In this document: positions 22,601 through 34,592 of the stretch, piece by piece | Layout of the letters: the number at the start of each line of letters is the position of its first letter | Position numbering within the stretch: position 1 is the stretch's first letter | Source: Impatiens glandulifera | Lineage: Eukaryota > Streptophyta > Magnoliopsida > Ericales > Balsaminaceae | Direction: 5' to 3' | NCBI RefSeq assembly: GCF_907164915.1 | Contig: NC_061863.1 | Location: forward strand, 41,575,382-41,639,381 | Length of the DNA: 64,000 nt | Translations under genes and position numbers: made by a program | Notes under the pieces: generated by a model | The model's database searches: none | What the model was told of the DNA's origin: nothing | Seen by the model: only the letters and a program-made list of their open reading frames with translations

Positions 22601-22863
22601 AATTTAAACAAACAATCTATTTTATAAAAATTAAATTGTTATTTGATTATCGCAAATCCCCCGATTATTAAAATTTGAACAAAAATTAATTATTTTAATA
22701 ATTAATTTCAAGAGCTATCATGAATTACCAAAATGTTTTAAAATAATGTTTTGTTTTAAAAAAGATGTCTAACACGCAAACTAATGTTGAAATTTTCGAT
22801 TATCGAACAACTTCGGGTCTATGCGAGACTCACTCTTGTGCGCGAGGAATTTTCGAGGTTACA
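19683..22863 (+). mobile_element. solo LTR of a Tat-type Ty3/gypsy element
   Basis: Flanked by the exact 5-bp duplication ATATT (19678-19682 and 22864-22868). The left end aligns with the LTR start at 44884 (TGTAAGCA; here TATAAACA) and the right end is GGTTACA, as in the LTRs of the Tat element at 53935-63806. No internal region follows, so it is a solo LTR from LTR-LTR recombination. It holds a GC-richer segment (20480-20830), a degenerate GACCGAGA-type repeat (21780-22020) and a LINE fragment. It and the copy at 44884 have about 1.1 kb (21066-22200) that the 53935/62009 LTRs lack. Confidence 0.85.
20037..20300 (-). mobile_element. short 5'-truncated LINE fragment inside solo LTR
   Basis: A T-run (20037-20044) followed by a LINE 3' tail, GAAAAACGGTTAAAACCATT, and CTAGACAAACCCTAG; the same tail occurs at 18930-19033 and 55940-56000. 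It interrupts the alignment of this LTR with the copy at 44884. The right edge near 20300 is approximate. Confidence 0.65.
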
Positions 22864-22926
22864 ATATTGTAAATTAAAATATAAATATTTTTAAAGTAGG
22901 TTTAAAACATAAAATATAATATTAAA

Positions 22927-22938
22927 CATATATATATA

Positions 22939-22978
<40 letters not shown>
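22927..22978. repeat. (AT)n microsatellite
   Basis: About 50 bp of AT repeats just right of the solo LTR. Confidence 0.9.
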
Positions 22979-22979
<1 letters not shown>

Positions 22980-23274
22980 CACACAACATTAATTTTTGGA
23001 AGCTAATACTAATAATTCAAAAAATAAAAACAAAATATCCTAGAATTTAGGACACATGCCTTCTAACTCTAACTAAAACCCCTAAAACTCCTCCAGGCCC
23101 CCTCCTTCACGACCAATCCAGATCTTCTGTTATCTATTCCGGTGTTACCTTATTCTGGACCAATCAGAATGGAGCATTATTATTTTATTATTAAATCAGA
23201 TTCATTCATGTAAAATAAAACAGGAGAAGTGCAACACAAAAGAAGGAAATGAACATTTTACATCAGGAAGTGCT
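22979..23274. other. non-coding stretch
   Basis: No ORF or recognised repeat; slightly GC-richer from 23080 to 23180. Confidence 0.4.
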
Positions 23275-23555
23275 ACCTAGTGAAACTTGTTTCACTAGGT
23301 ATTTAAAGTCTTAATGAAATGGAACAAGCAGTACCTAGTGAAGCTTGTTTCACTAGGTATTTGTAGGCTTAAAGGAGTGGAACAAGTACTACCTAGTGAA
23401 TCTTGTTTCACTAGATATTTACAGCTTGAAATGAGTAGAACAAGCGCTATTTAGTGAAGCTTGTTTCACTAGGTATTTACATCTTGAAAGGAGTGGAATA
23501 AGCGCTACCTTGATTCACTAGGTATTTACAGCGTTGATAAGAGTGAAGAAGCGCT
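23275..23555. repeat. 58-bp tandem array of hairpins, five units
   Basis: Units start at 23275, 23333, 23391, 23449 and 23507, exactly 58 bp apart; the last lacks about nine bases. Each has an inverted repeat, ideally ACCTAGTGAAA-CTTG-TTTCACTAGGT (11-bp stem), with a spacer ending in GGAACAAGCRCT. It adjoins the 3' side of the minus-strand retroelement ORF. Confidence 0.9.
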
Positions 23556-23574
23556 ACCCTTGGTGATAGAGATC

Positions 23575-24170
23575 ATTATCTAAAATTCCGTCTTCGAGTA
23601 TGAGTTGGAGAAGCCCTTATCCAAAAGAGATTTGGATATGATATCGTTGAGGAGAGAAAACTCAACTTTTAGAACATATTTTGGTCCTTGAGAACTGATA
23701 GGAACAATCTTCCCTTCAACAGATGTATCTGAGAAGACAAGCTTCATCTCATATAATATTTCATCAGAAGAGGTAGGGAATTCCGACAGTCCCTCCGAAG
23801 GGAGATTGAAGAATCAAGCTAAAGATTCTTCATAAAAACATACATGTTCTTCAAAAAAAAATGCCACAACAAGCCTATTGTCGTAGAACCTTCCGTATTT
23901 AAAGAATTGACGAACTTCAGATTCATGCATTACGATAGGATCCCCAAGAAACTTTTCAAGGCCCGAAGCTTTAAAAGATTTGAACATAGTGACCATTTCA
24001 GGAATGACCAAGGTGGACACAGAATCAAAGTCCACTTGAAGAGTAGATGGAGCGAGAGAATACAGAATACAAGAAGATTTCTTAGAGAGAATGCTAAGAT
24101 TCACAAGAGGGAAATTAAATCCCTTGGAATATCATCGTTACTTTTATAGAAATATACTAGCATATGACTA
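23575..24170 (-). pseudogene. retroelement ORF of unknown function, N-terminal half
   Basis: Open at 24104-23814 on the minus strand, then continues after stops to about 23575. Segments such as EMVTMFKSFKASGLEKFLG, EVRQFF and, further on, VEFSLLNDIISKSL look like the N-terminal half of a protein family I recall as abundant hypothetical proteins in Lamiales genomes, found in LTR elements. The last segment corresponds to EYHLLCDIISKSL in the plus-strand ORF at 24840, so the two pieces are N- and C-terminal parts of the same family in opposite orientation. No function is assigned. Confidence 0.5.
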
Positions 24171-24379
24171 TTAAAATCAATGAGTAGATAAATTGTCAAA
24201 AATATAAAAACCTGTTCTCAAGAGACTCATCATTTAAAGATGCAGCATTTAAGGATAATCATGAAAGTCTATCATTAATGTAAAACGTGAAATTTAATTT
24301 TTTTCATATTTTTAACATTGAAAGACACGTGTCTTAAATTATTAGATAAATGACTATTCAATTTTTGGCGGGAAGAGTA

Positions 24380-24660
24380 CATAGACAGATAATGTAACAG
24401 TGGACATCTGTCCCACTCGCCTGAAGATGAAAAGTCTACGGACATACATAGTTAGACGTCTAACTTACCGTCCACATTCTTTGCCTCTTAGATGGATAGG
24501 CGTCTGTGAGACGCATGTGTTTAATAGCGCTTGTCTTACAGACGTCTAGACGTCTATTATACGTAGACGTCTAATTACACTTGAACTCCACGTGTTAGAC
24601 GTGTGTCTGGTTAAACGTGAGCGTCTAATTACGTTTATCCTTCAGACGTTTAACCTTTGT
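24380..24660. repeat. AGACGTCTA palindrome cluster
   Basis: Many copies of TAGACGTCTA-like palindromes (e.g. near 24450, 24540-24570 and 24590-24660) in a non-coding stretch. The motif is the one in the hairpin array at 50957-51370, so this may be an old LTR of the same family. Confidence 0.5.
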
Positions 24661-24765
24661 AGGTTTAAACCAAGACATTTATCCAACTCGGAAGCACAAA
24701 CCTCTTTAACAAATATACATCTCAATCCAAATCTTAGACCGGGATCTCCAATGACCCCATATGAT

Positions 24766-24815
24766 GATCTCTAACACTAGTGAACCGGTGGATCTCTAAC
24801 ACTAGTGAACCGGTG
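24766..24815 (+). repeat. 25-bp tandem duplication
   Basis: 24766-24790 is repeated exactly at 24791-24815 (GATCTCTAACACTAGTGAAC followed by CGGTG), and a third partial copy follows. It marks the left edge of the next retroelement fragment. Confidence 0.9.
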
Positions 24816-27430
24816 GATCTCACTGGTACGAAAAATGATATGTGGTTTGAATATCATCTTCTGTGCGATATCATATCAAAATCACTCCAAGCAAGGGGAG
24901 GTAATTTCGACAGCATCACGCGGTCAAAGTTCGAGATCATGGTCTGTATTCTTCTAGGTGACCGAATTAACTGGGCCGACATCCTCTTTGAAATCCTGTG
25001 CGAGATGATATCTCCCAAGACCAACCGATCCTTGGGCTACGCTATGAAGATTGGAAAGGTTCTGCTCCATCTTAACATACCAATCGGTCTAGGTATTCTT
25101 CTACCTAAAAGCAAAATCTTAAATTCAGTCAATATCAGGAAAAGCATTGTTAGAGCCGGTAAGGCTAAAGTGACGAAGGTTAAGGAACCTAAGGCTAAGA
25201 AAACAACGGTGAAAGAAACAAAAGAGAAAATCAAGAAGGGAAAACGATAGGTGCCTGCAAAATCGGTTGATGAAGAAACCGATAGTGAGGAAACGGAAAC
25301 TGCTCCCATGCCTTTCAGACCGGAAAATCGTTCGGCCTCCCCTATCAATTCTCAGACTCAAGCCGAGTTTATTCCCACATCGGTCATTCCTCAAACTCAT
25401 GCCGAGTCTATGGCCAGCGCGGCCAGCCGATCTAGATTCAAGAAAAATTTCATCCCTGAGGTAAATATCCCTATCTCTACTACTATTCATGTGCCTAGGG
25501 ATCTTACTACAAAACCGGTTGAGACTGTGGTTTTAGAGGCTCAACCAAGAGTTTTCGAAATCATTGATGATGTTATGGAGGAAGTCAATCATGTGGCTGA
25601 AACCGATGAAACTAGTAAGATTGTTGAGACCGGTTAGAATGCTGAAACTAACCGAGTAGGTTCTATCAATGAAGTCGATAAGTCGGCGAACGCAATGAAG
25701 AAGAAAACATTATAGCCAAGAAGCCTCCGGTGCATGAAGGAAGTCATACCAGGAAAGATTCAACCGGTATAATTAATGAAGAAACCATTCCAACCGCACC
25801 AACAGGATCACAAGAAAAAGCGGCCGATACAATCATTCGGATTCTTGCATGGCCGATGCTGAAGCAGAAAAGATTGTCGATAATATTCTCAAGACAGTTG
25901 AAGAGAGAGCATATGCCTTATCAAACTCTTATTATAAATGGGCAAAAGCAAGGTTGGAGGTCAATTTTAAAGACCTGCTCCCGTAATGCCCTGAAGAGAG
26001 TAAGTGGTCGACTTTAGTATCACTAGAACAATACGTGCTCGATCTTGCTAAAACCTCATCCGTACTGGTCGCTATGACAAGAACGAACTTGGTTGAGGCA
26101 AATTCCAAGTTGAGGGTGTTGTCCTCAGTCATTAATAAAGGAGAAGATGATGTTATTCGAGGTGAAGTAGCCGACGTGGATAAGATCATGCTCAAAACCT
26201 TAAAAACAGTCAAAGAAAATTTAATCGCCGAAATATCCATATATGAAGAAACGACCGGAATAGATGAAGAACCGCATAAATCCACTCCGGTTGAAGAAGA
26301 AGATGTTCACCTAAAAGAAAAACAACCTGAGAAATCGTGCTATGAGGTCGGCCAATCTTCTAAACAGGCAGGGGCTCCATTTCAACATGCTCAACTAGAA
26401 CCTCCGATCAAATCTCTAGAAGATAACGAAGAGAACCGAGATAGGGAAACTATTTCTCGGTCCACCAATAAATCGACCAAGTCTTCTTCGGGTAAGTCTT
26501 CTGACCGAAGTAAGTCAAGAGAAGAATTTTCATAAACCAACTGGAACACAAATATCTCTTCGCGACGATTCTCTGCCTCCGGTGCAACATCAATCGGTCG
26601 ACTCGATGGTTCCAATTTCGGAAGAACACATGAAGTCTATCATAGTGGAGATGATTCGAGAATCCATGGTTCCATGGCAGACATCCATGGAGGCTCGGGC
26701 TTCCTCCATCGACTTTAAGCTTGTACATGTTGAAGAGGTAACCTCTCAGATTCTCTTATCGGTGAAAACTATATCATTACAGCTCTATGAAATGGTAAAG
26801 AACTGAGATGTTGCCAACGTAGAAAGAATAAGAGCGGATGAAGAGACTGCCCGACAGCTTCAAGCCGATGAAGATGCAAAAGCCAAGGCGGCTGAGCAGG
26901 ATAACGAGCAGGCGGCTCGAAAATTTCAGCAAGAATTTATCCAAAAGCAAATCGATGAAGAAATACAGAAATCTCCTTCTCCGATTGCCAAAAAGACTAG
27001 GACATAAACAAATAAAAGAAAGAGGGCTCAAGAATCGGCAGCAGCAGCTCGAACTGCTCCACCGATTGTAAATCCCGCCGCGGGCTCAGCAAACTTGAAT
27101 CGTGAGGAAGAAGAAGAGGAAGATGGTGAACTATTGAATCAAAGAAAACGCAAATCCAGAGCTACCATTCAACCGATCCCAGTAGTACCAATTCAATCTG
27201 TTCCTTCAAGTGCCCGATCAGACCGAGGAACCCGCAGAGATTCAGTTGATAATGTTGTTCAGAGTCAAAGAAATCCGGCTTTTCATATTCATGTTCAACC
27301 GAAAAGACCCTCACAATCACTTGGCTTTCCTGGTCAACCGACAAGGAGCTCCTAATCAAGTATCGATCTACTGCACCGGGAAGGGGCTTCGCAACACGCT
27401 ACTTCACCGACTTGGTCAACCAAGAGGATG
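24780..27430 (+). pseudogene. long charged ORF of unknown function in LTR element
   Basis: One frame from 24780 runs through a TAG at 25248 and another at 25635; later parts lie in shifted frames (25850-26535, 26582-27010, 27095-27355). Order: a globular part with YHLLCDIISKSL and INWADILFEILCEM (24840-25100); a Lys-rich stretch; an acidic, Pro-poor middle; a helical part with LEQYVLDLAKTSSVL (26020-26240); a Ser/Lys-rich stretch (26440-26530); a coiled-coil-like Ala/Gln/Glu-rich part (26830-27000); and a Glu tract followed by RKRKSR (27105-27160). The order resembles hypothetical proteins linked to LTR elements in Lamiales. I cannot assign a function. The antisense frames here are shadows of its biased codons. 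Confidence 0.55.
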
Positions 27431-29053
27431 AAGGGAGACACTAACTATTATCTTTACCTTTATTCGTACTCTATTATATATGAATACTACTATTTTGGGA
27501 AATTATGAATATTTTTGGGAACTTATGAATATTTTGGAAATTTATATTATTCGATTTTAGTTTCAAATTGCAGTGTTTTGAATATTTAACTAAAATAATA
27601 AAAAAGGAATAAATTTCTAGATAAACATACAAAATTTTCCATACAAAATTTTTCTTAAATTTTTCTCTTCAAATCAAACCACTTTTTAAACCGGCCAATT
27701 AATATAAGTTCTTTAAACCGGCCAACGATTGTAGGGTTTTGAATATTTAACATAAATAATTAAAAAAGGATAAATTGTTATATTAATTAGATAGTTAATT
27801 AATAATTAATTAATTATCGAAAGAACTTAATTAAATTCAACCTTTGGTGCAGGAAAAGTTGGGAGCGGTCACATCTTCAAGATTGGTTGGTCGAACCGAT
27901 ATCATAGAAGCGGCACAAACCGGAACTCCCAAAATTAATCCATCCTATAAATTTAAGTAGAAGACTGGTTCGGCTCAAATTCAGGATCGGTGAACTTTCT
28001 CTTGAAGATCGGTTTCCTGTCCTCTACGGTAGAATCCATCAACCGGTCAAAGCAGCAAACTGATATGTTGTCCGGTCGGCTCAAAACATTGGCTCAATCA
28101 TAAATGACCGTACAATCCTAACGGGAAGATTAATCAAGATCAAATCAAAGATATGGAACTGCTGGAAGTTTCCATTCTGATGCACTAAGTTTTCTTTGGG
28201 AATAGACAGAAAGAGATTTTCAAATATGCAGACTATGTTATTTCTTATTTGATATAAGCCTGTTGATAGACTGTAAACTGCAGAAAACTATCAAATATAT
28301 CTATTTTGGTATAAGGCCAAAAGAAACATCTAAGGAGCAGAGAACTGTCCAACCGACCAGCTGTTAAACTCAATAAGAAGACAAAATTGGCAGACTGCAT
28401 TGTTTCATGGGAAGCATCAACCGCATTTAATGTATTGCAGATCCTTTTGACCAACCAATCAGATTCAAGGATTACCTTGCAGGTATCCGTTGAAAGAGAA
28501 ATATGACCATTGTCATATTTACACTATAAAAGGAGAAGCTAAAGAATAATTACAAGAACATTTATGCATACGGTTACACAAGCTAAGAGAGTTAAAGTTA
28601 TAATACAAGCTTACTGTTGTTACAATCTGTCCAAGAGTATAAAAGTGTATTACAATTCCATTCATTATGTGTAAGAGTTGTAAGTCAATAACGAGCAGTA
28701 AATAAGTCTCGGTTATTTGACATATTGTAAAGTGTGGTTGAATATTCTTAGTGAATATCCTTCTCAAGGTTTGAGAAGAAGGGGTAACGTAGAAGTTTTA
28801 TCTCTGAACATCCATAAATCTTTTGTTGTGTTCTTCTTTCTTCCATTCATACTTATTATCCAATCCGTGTGTGTTGCTTCAAGTTGAAGCAAACTACTTC
28901 CGCACTTGAACTCGGTTCAAGAGTTTATGACAACTAGTGTAGTGTTGAGACCGGAATTAATCTGTAACCAGATTAGTACCAACCGTTGTGAGTGTGTAAG
29001 CGTTCTCCTTTAGCCAGACCTCGGTCATCTATCGGCAATCCCGATCCTATCAT
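24816..29053 (+). mobile_element. 5'-truncated LTR retroelement with charged ORF and 3' LTR
   Basis: An internal region with one long decayed ORF is followed by a purine tract (27762-27775) and an LTR (27776-29053) that begins TGTTA and ends ATCCTATCA. The LTR end aligns with the LTR ends at 46424 and 48906 (reverse), so it belongs to the SIRE-like group. No 5' LTR is seen; no gag-pol domains are seen. The right end lies inside the first preserved exon of the BSD gene remnant. Confidence 0.65.
27776..29053 (+). repeat. 3' LTR of the charged-ORF element
   Basis: 1278 bp. TATAAAAGG at 28525 is the same core as in the LTRs at 46424-50655 (CTATAAAAGGAG on their minus strand). The R/U5 part shares the CAAGTTGAAGCAA and CTTGAACTCGGTTCAAG blocks with those LTRs. 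No tandem hairpin array is present in this copy. Confidence 0.7.
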
Positions 29054-29254
29054 CTTCTTTCTTTGATTCGTCTTCCTCACCCTCCTCGTCGTTGTCGTCT
29101 CCGACAGTTGAGTTGGAAGAGGATCTTAAGGAGGATCTTGAGAAGTTTGGGATTACGGATGAGCTGAGGGATTTCGTCTAGGGCATTACAATGAACACAT
29201 TTCGAGATTTTCCACTAGAAGGTAAGCTATTAATCACTTGCTTCTACAATATCT

Positions 29255-29588
29255 TGTTGGAATTTATGGGTTACTATTATAATAAATAATTGTGCAAATA
29301 TCATCTTTTAATTAAGCCCAAATAATGTGATCTAATGTGAAATCAAGTTTATAGGCTTATGGGTGTATTTGTCATGAATATAAAGTGAGGATACCTAAGT
29401 GAACTTTCTAATTTTATGAAAGGCTAAATTAGAAATGTTCAAACCAAAATAACTAACATTATGGTTATTTTGTACGATTCATTTTTCTCTTTGCGTCCCA
29501 AAATAAATATAAGGAAGAGAGATGAGTACAGGTACTAGTATTGTTTTCTCACATATATTATTAGGATTTAATTTAGATAAATCTAACT
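29255..29588 (+). repeat. copia-B 5' LTR
   Basis: About 334 bp, with the internal deletion relative to the 3' LTR. Confidence 0.85.
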
Positions 29589-29590
29589 AT

Positions 29591-29602
29591 TGGTATAGAA
29601 CC
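29591..29602 (+). other. degenerate primer binding site
   Basis: TGGTATAGAACC two bases after the 5' LTR, a changed form of TGGTATCAGAGC. Confidence 0.5.
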
Positions 29603-29845
29603 ATCCTAATTTAATTATATGAGAAATTATATGGGGAAAGATATATATGCATATTTAATTACGTGAGAAATTATATCGATGTAATGTAGATATAATATAT
29701 AGATTTAATTATGTGATAAATTATATCGGGTATAGATATATACAGATTTATATGCATGAAATTAATATGCATACAATTTATATGCATGAAATTAATATGC
29801 ATGGAATTTATATGCATGGAATTGATAATAAAAGCATGTTATTAG

Positions 29846-29889
<44 letters not shown>

Positions 29890-30643
29890 TTGTGATAATT
29901 TCAAATAAATTTGGTGTAAAATATAATGATTTATGATTAAATAGAGGAATTGTTTGTTGATAAAATTTAGGGATATTAAGATTATAATTAATTTGATGAT
30001 TGATATAATATATATTATATTATAAATTTAAGAGAGAATTGAGGAATATATAATTTTATTTTATTTCACAATAAAATTAAATTAAACTACATGTCATTTA
30101 TCAAAACAAAATTATACGTTTATTCAGAAAATTAAATATTATTGATTTAGGTTATATATAATTATATATATGTCATTTAAATTCAAAATTAATGATATTA
30201 TAGTTCATTAATTGAATTGTATTTATTGATACAAATAATCACCAAAAGTGACAATGTTTGTTGAAATTGATTCAATAAAATTTTGAATGTAAGTATTGTG
30301 TAATTAATGTGATTATATTATTTGATCCAAAAATTGATAATCAATTGACCGAATTACATAAATACTTGTGATGATAAACATGTAAAAATTATAAAGTCAT
30401 ATTTATGTGAAAAATTAATCTATCCAAAGATAGATTTTATTTTTTGACATGTCTTATTATTAATGTTTGATCATTACAACAAAATACTATTAGTAATTAA
30501 TATTACTGTCCAATGACTTGATATTAATGTCGTGTTAAGTATTTTGAGATGGGATAAATCATAATTTGAATTTAATTGTTACTTAATATTATAGTCATGA
30601 GCATGTTATTAATGTAATTTATTATTTTGTTTCTTATTTATTT
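29603..30643 (+). other. long AT-rich leader of copia-B
   Basis: About 1 kb without ORF between PBS and gag. It holds a 15-bp-period ATGCAT array (29752-29817) and an (AT)n tract (29851-29885). Confidence 0.6.
29752..29817 (+). repeat. ATGCAT array, five copies at exact 15-bp spacing
   Basis: ATGCAT at 29752, 29767, 29782, 29797 and 29812. Alternating flanks (GAAATTA / ACAATTT) give a 30-bp higher-order unit. CATGCA/ATGCAT is also the RY-type motif of plant seed promoters; relevance here is unknown. Confidence 0.8.
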
Positions 30644-31660
30644 ATGAGTACAACTGTTGCTACTGTATCTGATAATGCTAATTCGCTTCCGATCCTTAAT
30701 GGAAGTAATTTTAAGGATTGGAAAGGGAGCATTCTTAATGTTCTCGGATGCACGGATATCGACTTTTTGTTTAGAATGGATGAGCCCACTCCTACTACGG
30801 ATGATAGTAACTCTCATGATAAGAGAATATATGAGAAGTGAGAACGTTCTAATCGTTTAAGTCTTATGATCATAAAGTGTGGCATACCTGAGGCTTTTAG
30901 GGGTGCGGTATCTGATGAGATAACCAATGCCAAAGATTTCCTTGCCAAAATCGAAAAGTACTTTGAGAAAAGTGATAAAGTAAAAACTAGCACTTTTTTA
31001 AAGAGACTAATTTCAATGAAGTTTAAAAGTAAGGAAAACATAAGGGAGTACATCATGGAGATGTAAAATGTTGCTTCTAAGTTGAAAACACTCAAACTCA
31101 AAATGTCTGAAGACTTACTCGTGCACTTGGTGCTTATATCTCTTCCTATTCAATTCAGTCAATTTTAGGTCAGTTATAACTATCAAAGGGAGAAATTGTC
31201 TCTTAATGAGCTCATTTCATTTTGTGTACAAGAGGAAGAGAGATTGAAGCAAAACAAGACTGAAAGTGCTAATTTGGCAAGCACCTCTAAAGAAATGGTA
31301 TAAAGAGGAAAAATGAGGCTGCTAAAGATAAATTTCCAGCACAAAAGAAATGAACTCAAGCTCAATCTCAAGTTAAAATTGATAAGAGTTGTTTCTTTTG
31401 TAAGAAGGATGGACATATAAAGAAAGAATGCTAAGAAAGGTACATTTCATAATTTAGTTTGTTCTGGAGTTAATATAGCTTCCGTACCAAGAAACACTTG
31501 GTGGTTGGACTTTGGTGCTACTACTAATATAAGTGTTTCATTGCAGGGTTGCCTGAATTACTGAAGACCAATTGATGCTTAAAGACGCATTTATGTGGAA
31601 GATGGGAAATCGGTAGAAGTGGAAGCAATATGACATTTTAGATTGTTATTAAGTACTAGT
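30644..31660 (+). pseudogene. copia-B gag and protease remnant
   Basis: ATG at 30644 (NGSNFKDWKG). The TGA at 30839 and later stops break the frame; recognisable parts are RLSLMIIKCGIPEAFRGAV, LISMKFKSKENIREYIMEM, LVLISLPIQF, a zinc knuckle (CFFCKKDGHIKKEC type with a stop, 31390-31430) and the protease motif WWLDFGATTNIS at about 31500, where DSGA has become DFGA. Ty1/copia gag of the UBN2 group. Confidence 0.8.
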
Positions 31661-34592
31661 TAATAATTGGATTTAATGGATACTTTTGTTGTACCGTCAT
31701 TTAGACGTAATTTGATTTATGTTGCTTGTATGGATAAATTGGGATATCATTGTTCATTTGGAAATGAAAATTTAATTTTATCTATTAATTCTAAAATTGT
31801 TAGAACTGGTTCACTTATAGCTTATGATAATCTTTATTTGCTTGAAACAATTGCTTCTTATAATGAAACCTTGAATGTGGAATCACATGGTACTAAGCGT
31901 AAAATAAATAATGAAAATTCAAGTTCCTTATAACACAAGCGATTAGGACATATCTCTAGAAATAGAGCTGAAAGACTTGCTTCTAGAGGAATTTTGGATA
32001 AAATTAAATTTTCAGACTTTAATGTATATATTGAATGCATTAAAGGAAAACAGACTAAAAGAAAGAAATTATGTGTAATAACGGCAATTGACTTCTTAAA
32101 GTTGATACCTACGGACATTTGTGGGTCATTTCCTACATCTTCTTGAAATGGTCAACAATACTTTGTATCATTTATAGATGACTACTCAAGATATGCATAC
32201 ATATTTTTAATACATTAAAAATCACAAGTATTAGATGTGTTCAAATAATTTAAATTTGAAGTTGAAAACCAACTCAATAAAAGAATAAAGAAAGTCAAAT
32301 CTGACCGTGGTGGTGAATATTACGGTAGATATGACGGTTTAGGTGAACAACGTCCATGACCTTTTGCCAAATACCTAGAGGAGTGTGTGATTGTCCCATA
32401 ATACACCATGCCTGGTTCACCGAGAATGGATGGTGTGCCTGAAAGACGTAATCACACTATTAAGGACATGGTAAGGAGTATGATTAGTCGTTCGACTTTA
32501 CCAGAATCCCTATGAGGAGAGGCACTAAATACTACAGCCGACATTTTAAATAGAGTACCAAGTAAGGCAACTGCTAAAACACCTTATGTGCTTTGGACTA
32601 GTCGTAAACCTAGTTTAAAGCATTTTCATGTTTGGGGATGTCTTGCCGAGGCAAGGCCTTATAGGCCGAATGAAAGAAAACTTGATCCCAAAATAGTTAA
32701 CATTTATTTTATTGGCTATTCTGAATGATCAAGGGGATATAAATTTTATGATCCCAAGTTAAAAACAATTTTTGAGACGGGAACTGCAATATTTTTTTAG
32801 GATATTGAGTTTGATGGGAGAAATAACTTTGTCTATGAAGATAATTTGGATTCAGCAATTCCTATTGAGGAAGACTTGATTCATATCCCAAATGATTTTG
32901 AAAGTGATATGGATTTTATTCCTATTCATAATCAAGTTCAAAATCAAGAGCAACAAGAAATTGTTGAACAAACTCATGAAGAAAAAACTCAACAACCTCA
33001 AGATCAAGTGCTTTTAAGACGATCCACTAGAGAAAGGAGAACTGCTATATCAAATGTTTATATAGTTTTTCTTCAAAAAAATGAGGATAGTGGTAGTATA
33101 ATGGAAGATGAGCCTATCGACTTCCAACATGCTATGAAAGATACTAATTCTGAAAAGTGGATTTGAGCAATGAACGAAGAGTATAAATCTATGCAAGACA
33201 ATAAAGTTTGGGAACTTGTCACATTACCAAAAGGAAAAAAACCTATTGGTTGTAAATGAATTTTTAAAACCAAATGGGATTCAAAGGGTAATGTTGACAA
33301 ATATAAGGCTCGTCTTGTAGAAAAAGGTTATTCTCAGAAGGAAGGGATTGACTTTAAATAGACCTTTTCTCTAGTTTCATCGAAGGACTCTTTTAGGACA
33401 ATCATGACATTCGTTGCACAGTTTGATATGGAGCTTCACCAAATGGATGTCAAGACAAGGTTTCTCAATGGAGACATTGAAGAAACAATTTATATGGTGC
33501 AACCAGAAAACTTTGTGTTGGAAGACTCAAAGAATATGGTATGTAAATTGAGAAAATCCATTTATGGGCTCAAACAAGCTTCTCGTCAATGGTATCAAAA
33601 ATTTCATCAAATTATTATCTCATTTGATTTCGAGGTAAATGTCGTTGATGAATGTGTGTATCAGAAATTTGTTGGAAGTAAACATATTTTTTTGATTTTG
33701 TATGTTGATGACATACTACTTGCCACAAATGATTTAAGAATATTGTATGAAACCAAGAGGGTTATCTCAAAGAAACTGTATTGATACAGTGCTTAAGAGG
33801 TATGGGATGTTTGATAGTAAACCTTTAGATACCCCTGTCGCTGAAGGAGACAAATTTTGTCTCAATCAATGCCCAGAAGGAAATCTTCAAATTGAAGAAA
33901 TGAAATCAATTCCCTATACTTCGGTTATTGGGAGTTTGATGTATGCTCAAGTATGTATGCGTCCTGATATTGCGTATATTGTTGGAGTTTTAGGCAGATA
34001 TCTTAGTAACGCGGGATTAGATCATTGGAAAATAGCCAAAAGGTTTATGAGATACTTAAAGAAAACAAGAGATTGCATGCTCATATATCAGAGGTCAAAT
34101 AAGTTTGAGATCATTGGGTATTCTGATTCTGATTTAATGGGATGCCAAGATAGTAGAAGATCGACTTCAGGCTATGTTTATATGTTAACTGGAGGAGCTA
34201 TATCCTGGAAGAGTGCTAAACAAACTCTTGTAGCTTCTTCTACCATGGCAGCTGAATTCATAACATGTTATGAGGCATCAAATCATGGTTTATGGCTAAG
34301 AAATTTTGTCATAGGGCTGCGTATTATGGAAGGAAATGAAAGACAACTAAAATTGTACTATGACAACAAATCAGCCGTATTATATTCCAATAACAACAAG
34401 AGTACAACAAAGTCAAAATTTATTGACATTAAATTCCTTCTTGTTAAAGAAAAGGTACAAAATAGACAATTAAACATAGAACATATAGGAACAAACTTCA
34501 TGTTAGCAGATCCTCTTACAAAAGGCTTGGTATCCAAGGTCTTTCATGAGAACACTGCTCACATGGGTATTTTTGTATTTGAGGATATTTAG
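31661..34592 (+). pseudogene. copia-B pol remnant: integrase, RT, RNase H
   Basis: Integrase: HKRLGHISRNRAERL (31935), CIKGKQ, FIDDYSRYAYIF, KSDRGGEYYGRYD (32305) and the E-containing PRMDGVPERRNHT (32415). RT: GCKW changed to GCK-stop at about 33250, MDVKTRFLNGDIEETIYM (33440), LRKSIYGLKQASRQWY and the catalytic YVDD at 33701-33712. A frameshift at about 33750 leads to the RNase H frame 33747-34592 with GYSDSDLMGCQDSRRSTSGY, AAEFITCYEA and TKSKFIDIKF. Order integrase before RT makes it Ty1/copia. Many stops. Confidence 0.88.

Noticed and set aside
23275..23555. CRISPR-like array (regular repeats at 58 bp)
   Set aside because: Spacers are as similar as the repeats, the whole unit is duplicated, and the setting is plant nuclear DNA. 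It is a minisatellite. The same holds for 47458-47895, 49973-50570 and 50957-51370.
24766..24815. TSD or attachment site
   Set aside because: The 25-bp copies are adjacent and do not flank an insertion; this is a simple tandem duplication.
25037..27359. Minus-strand ORFs opposite the charged ORF
   Set aside because: They are antisense shadows of codon-biased plus-strand sequence, with low-complexity Ser/Phe/Leu products and no motif.
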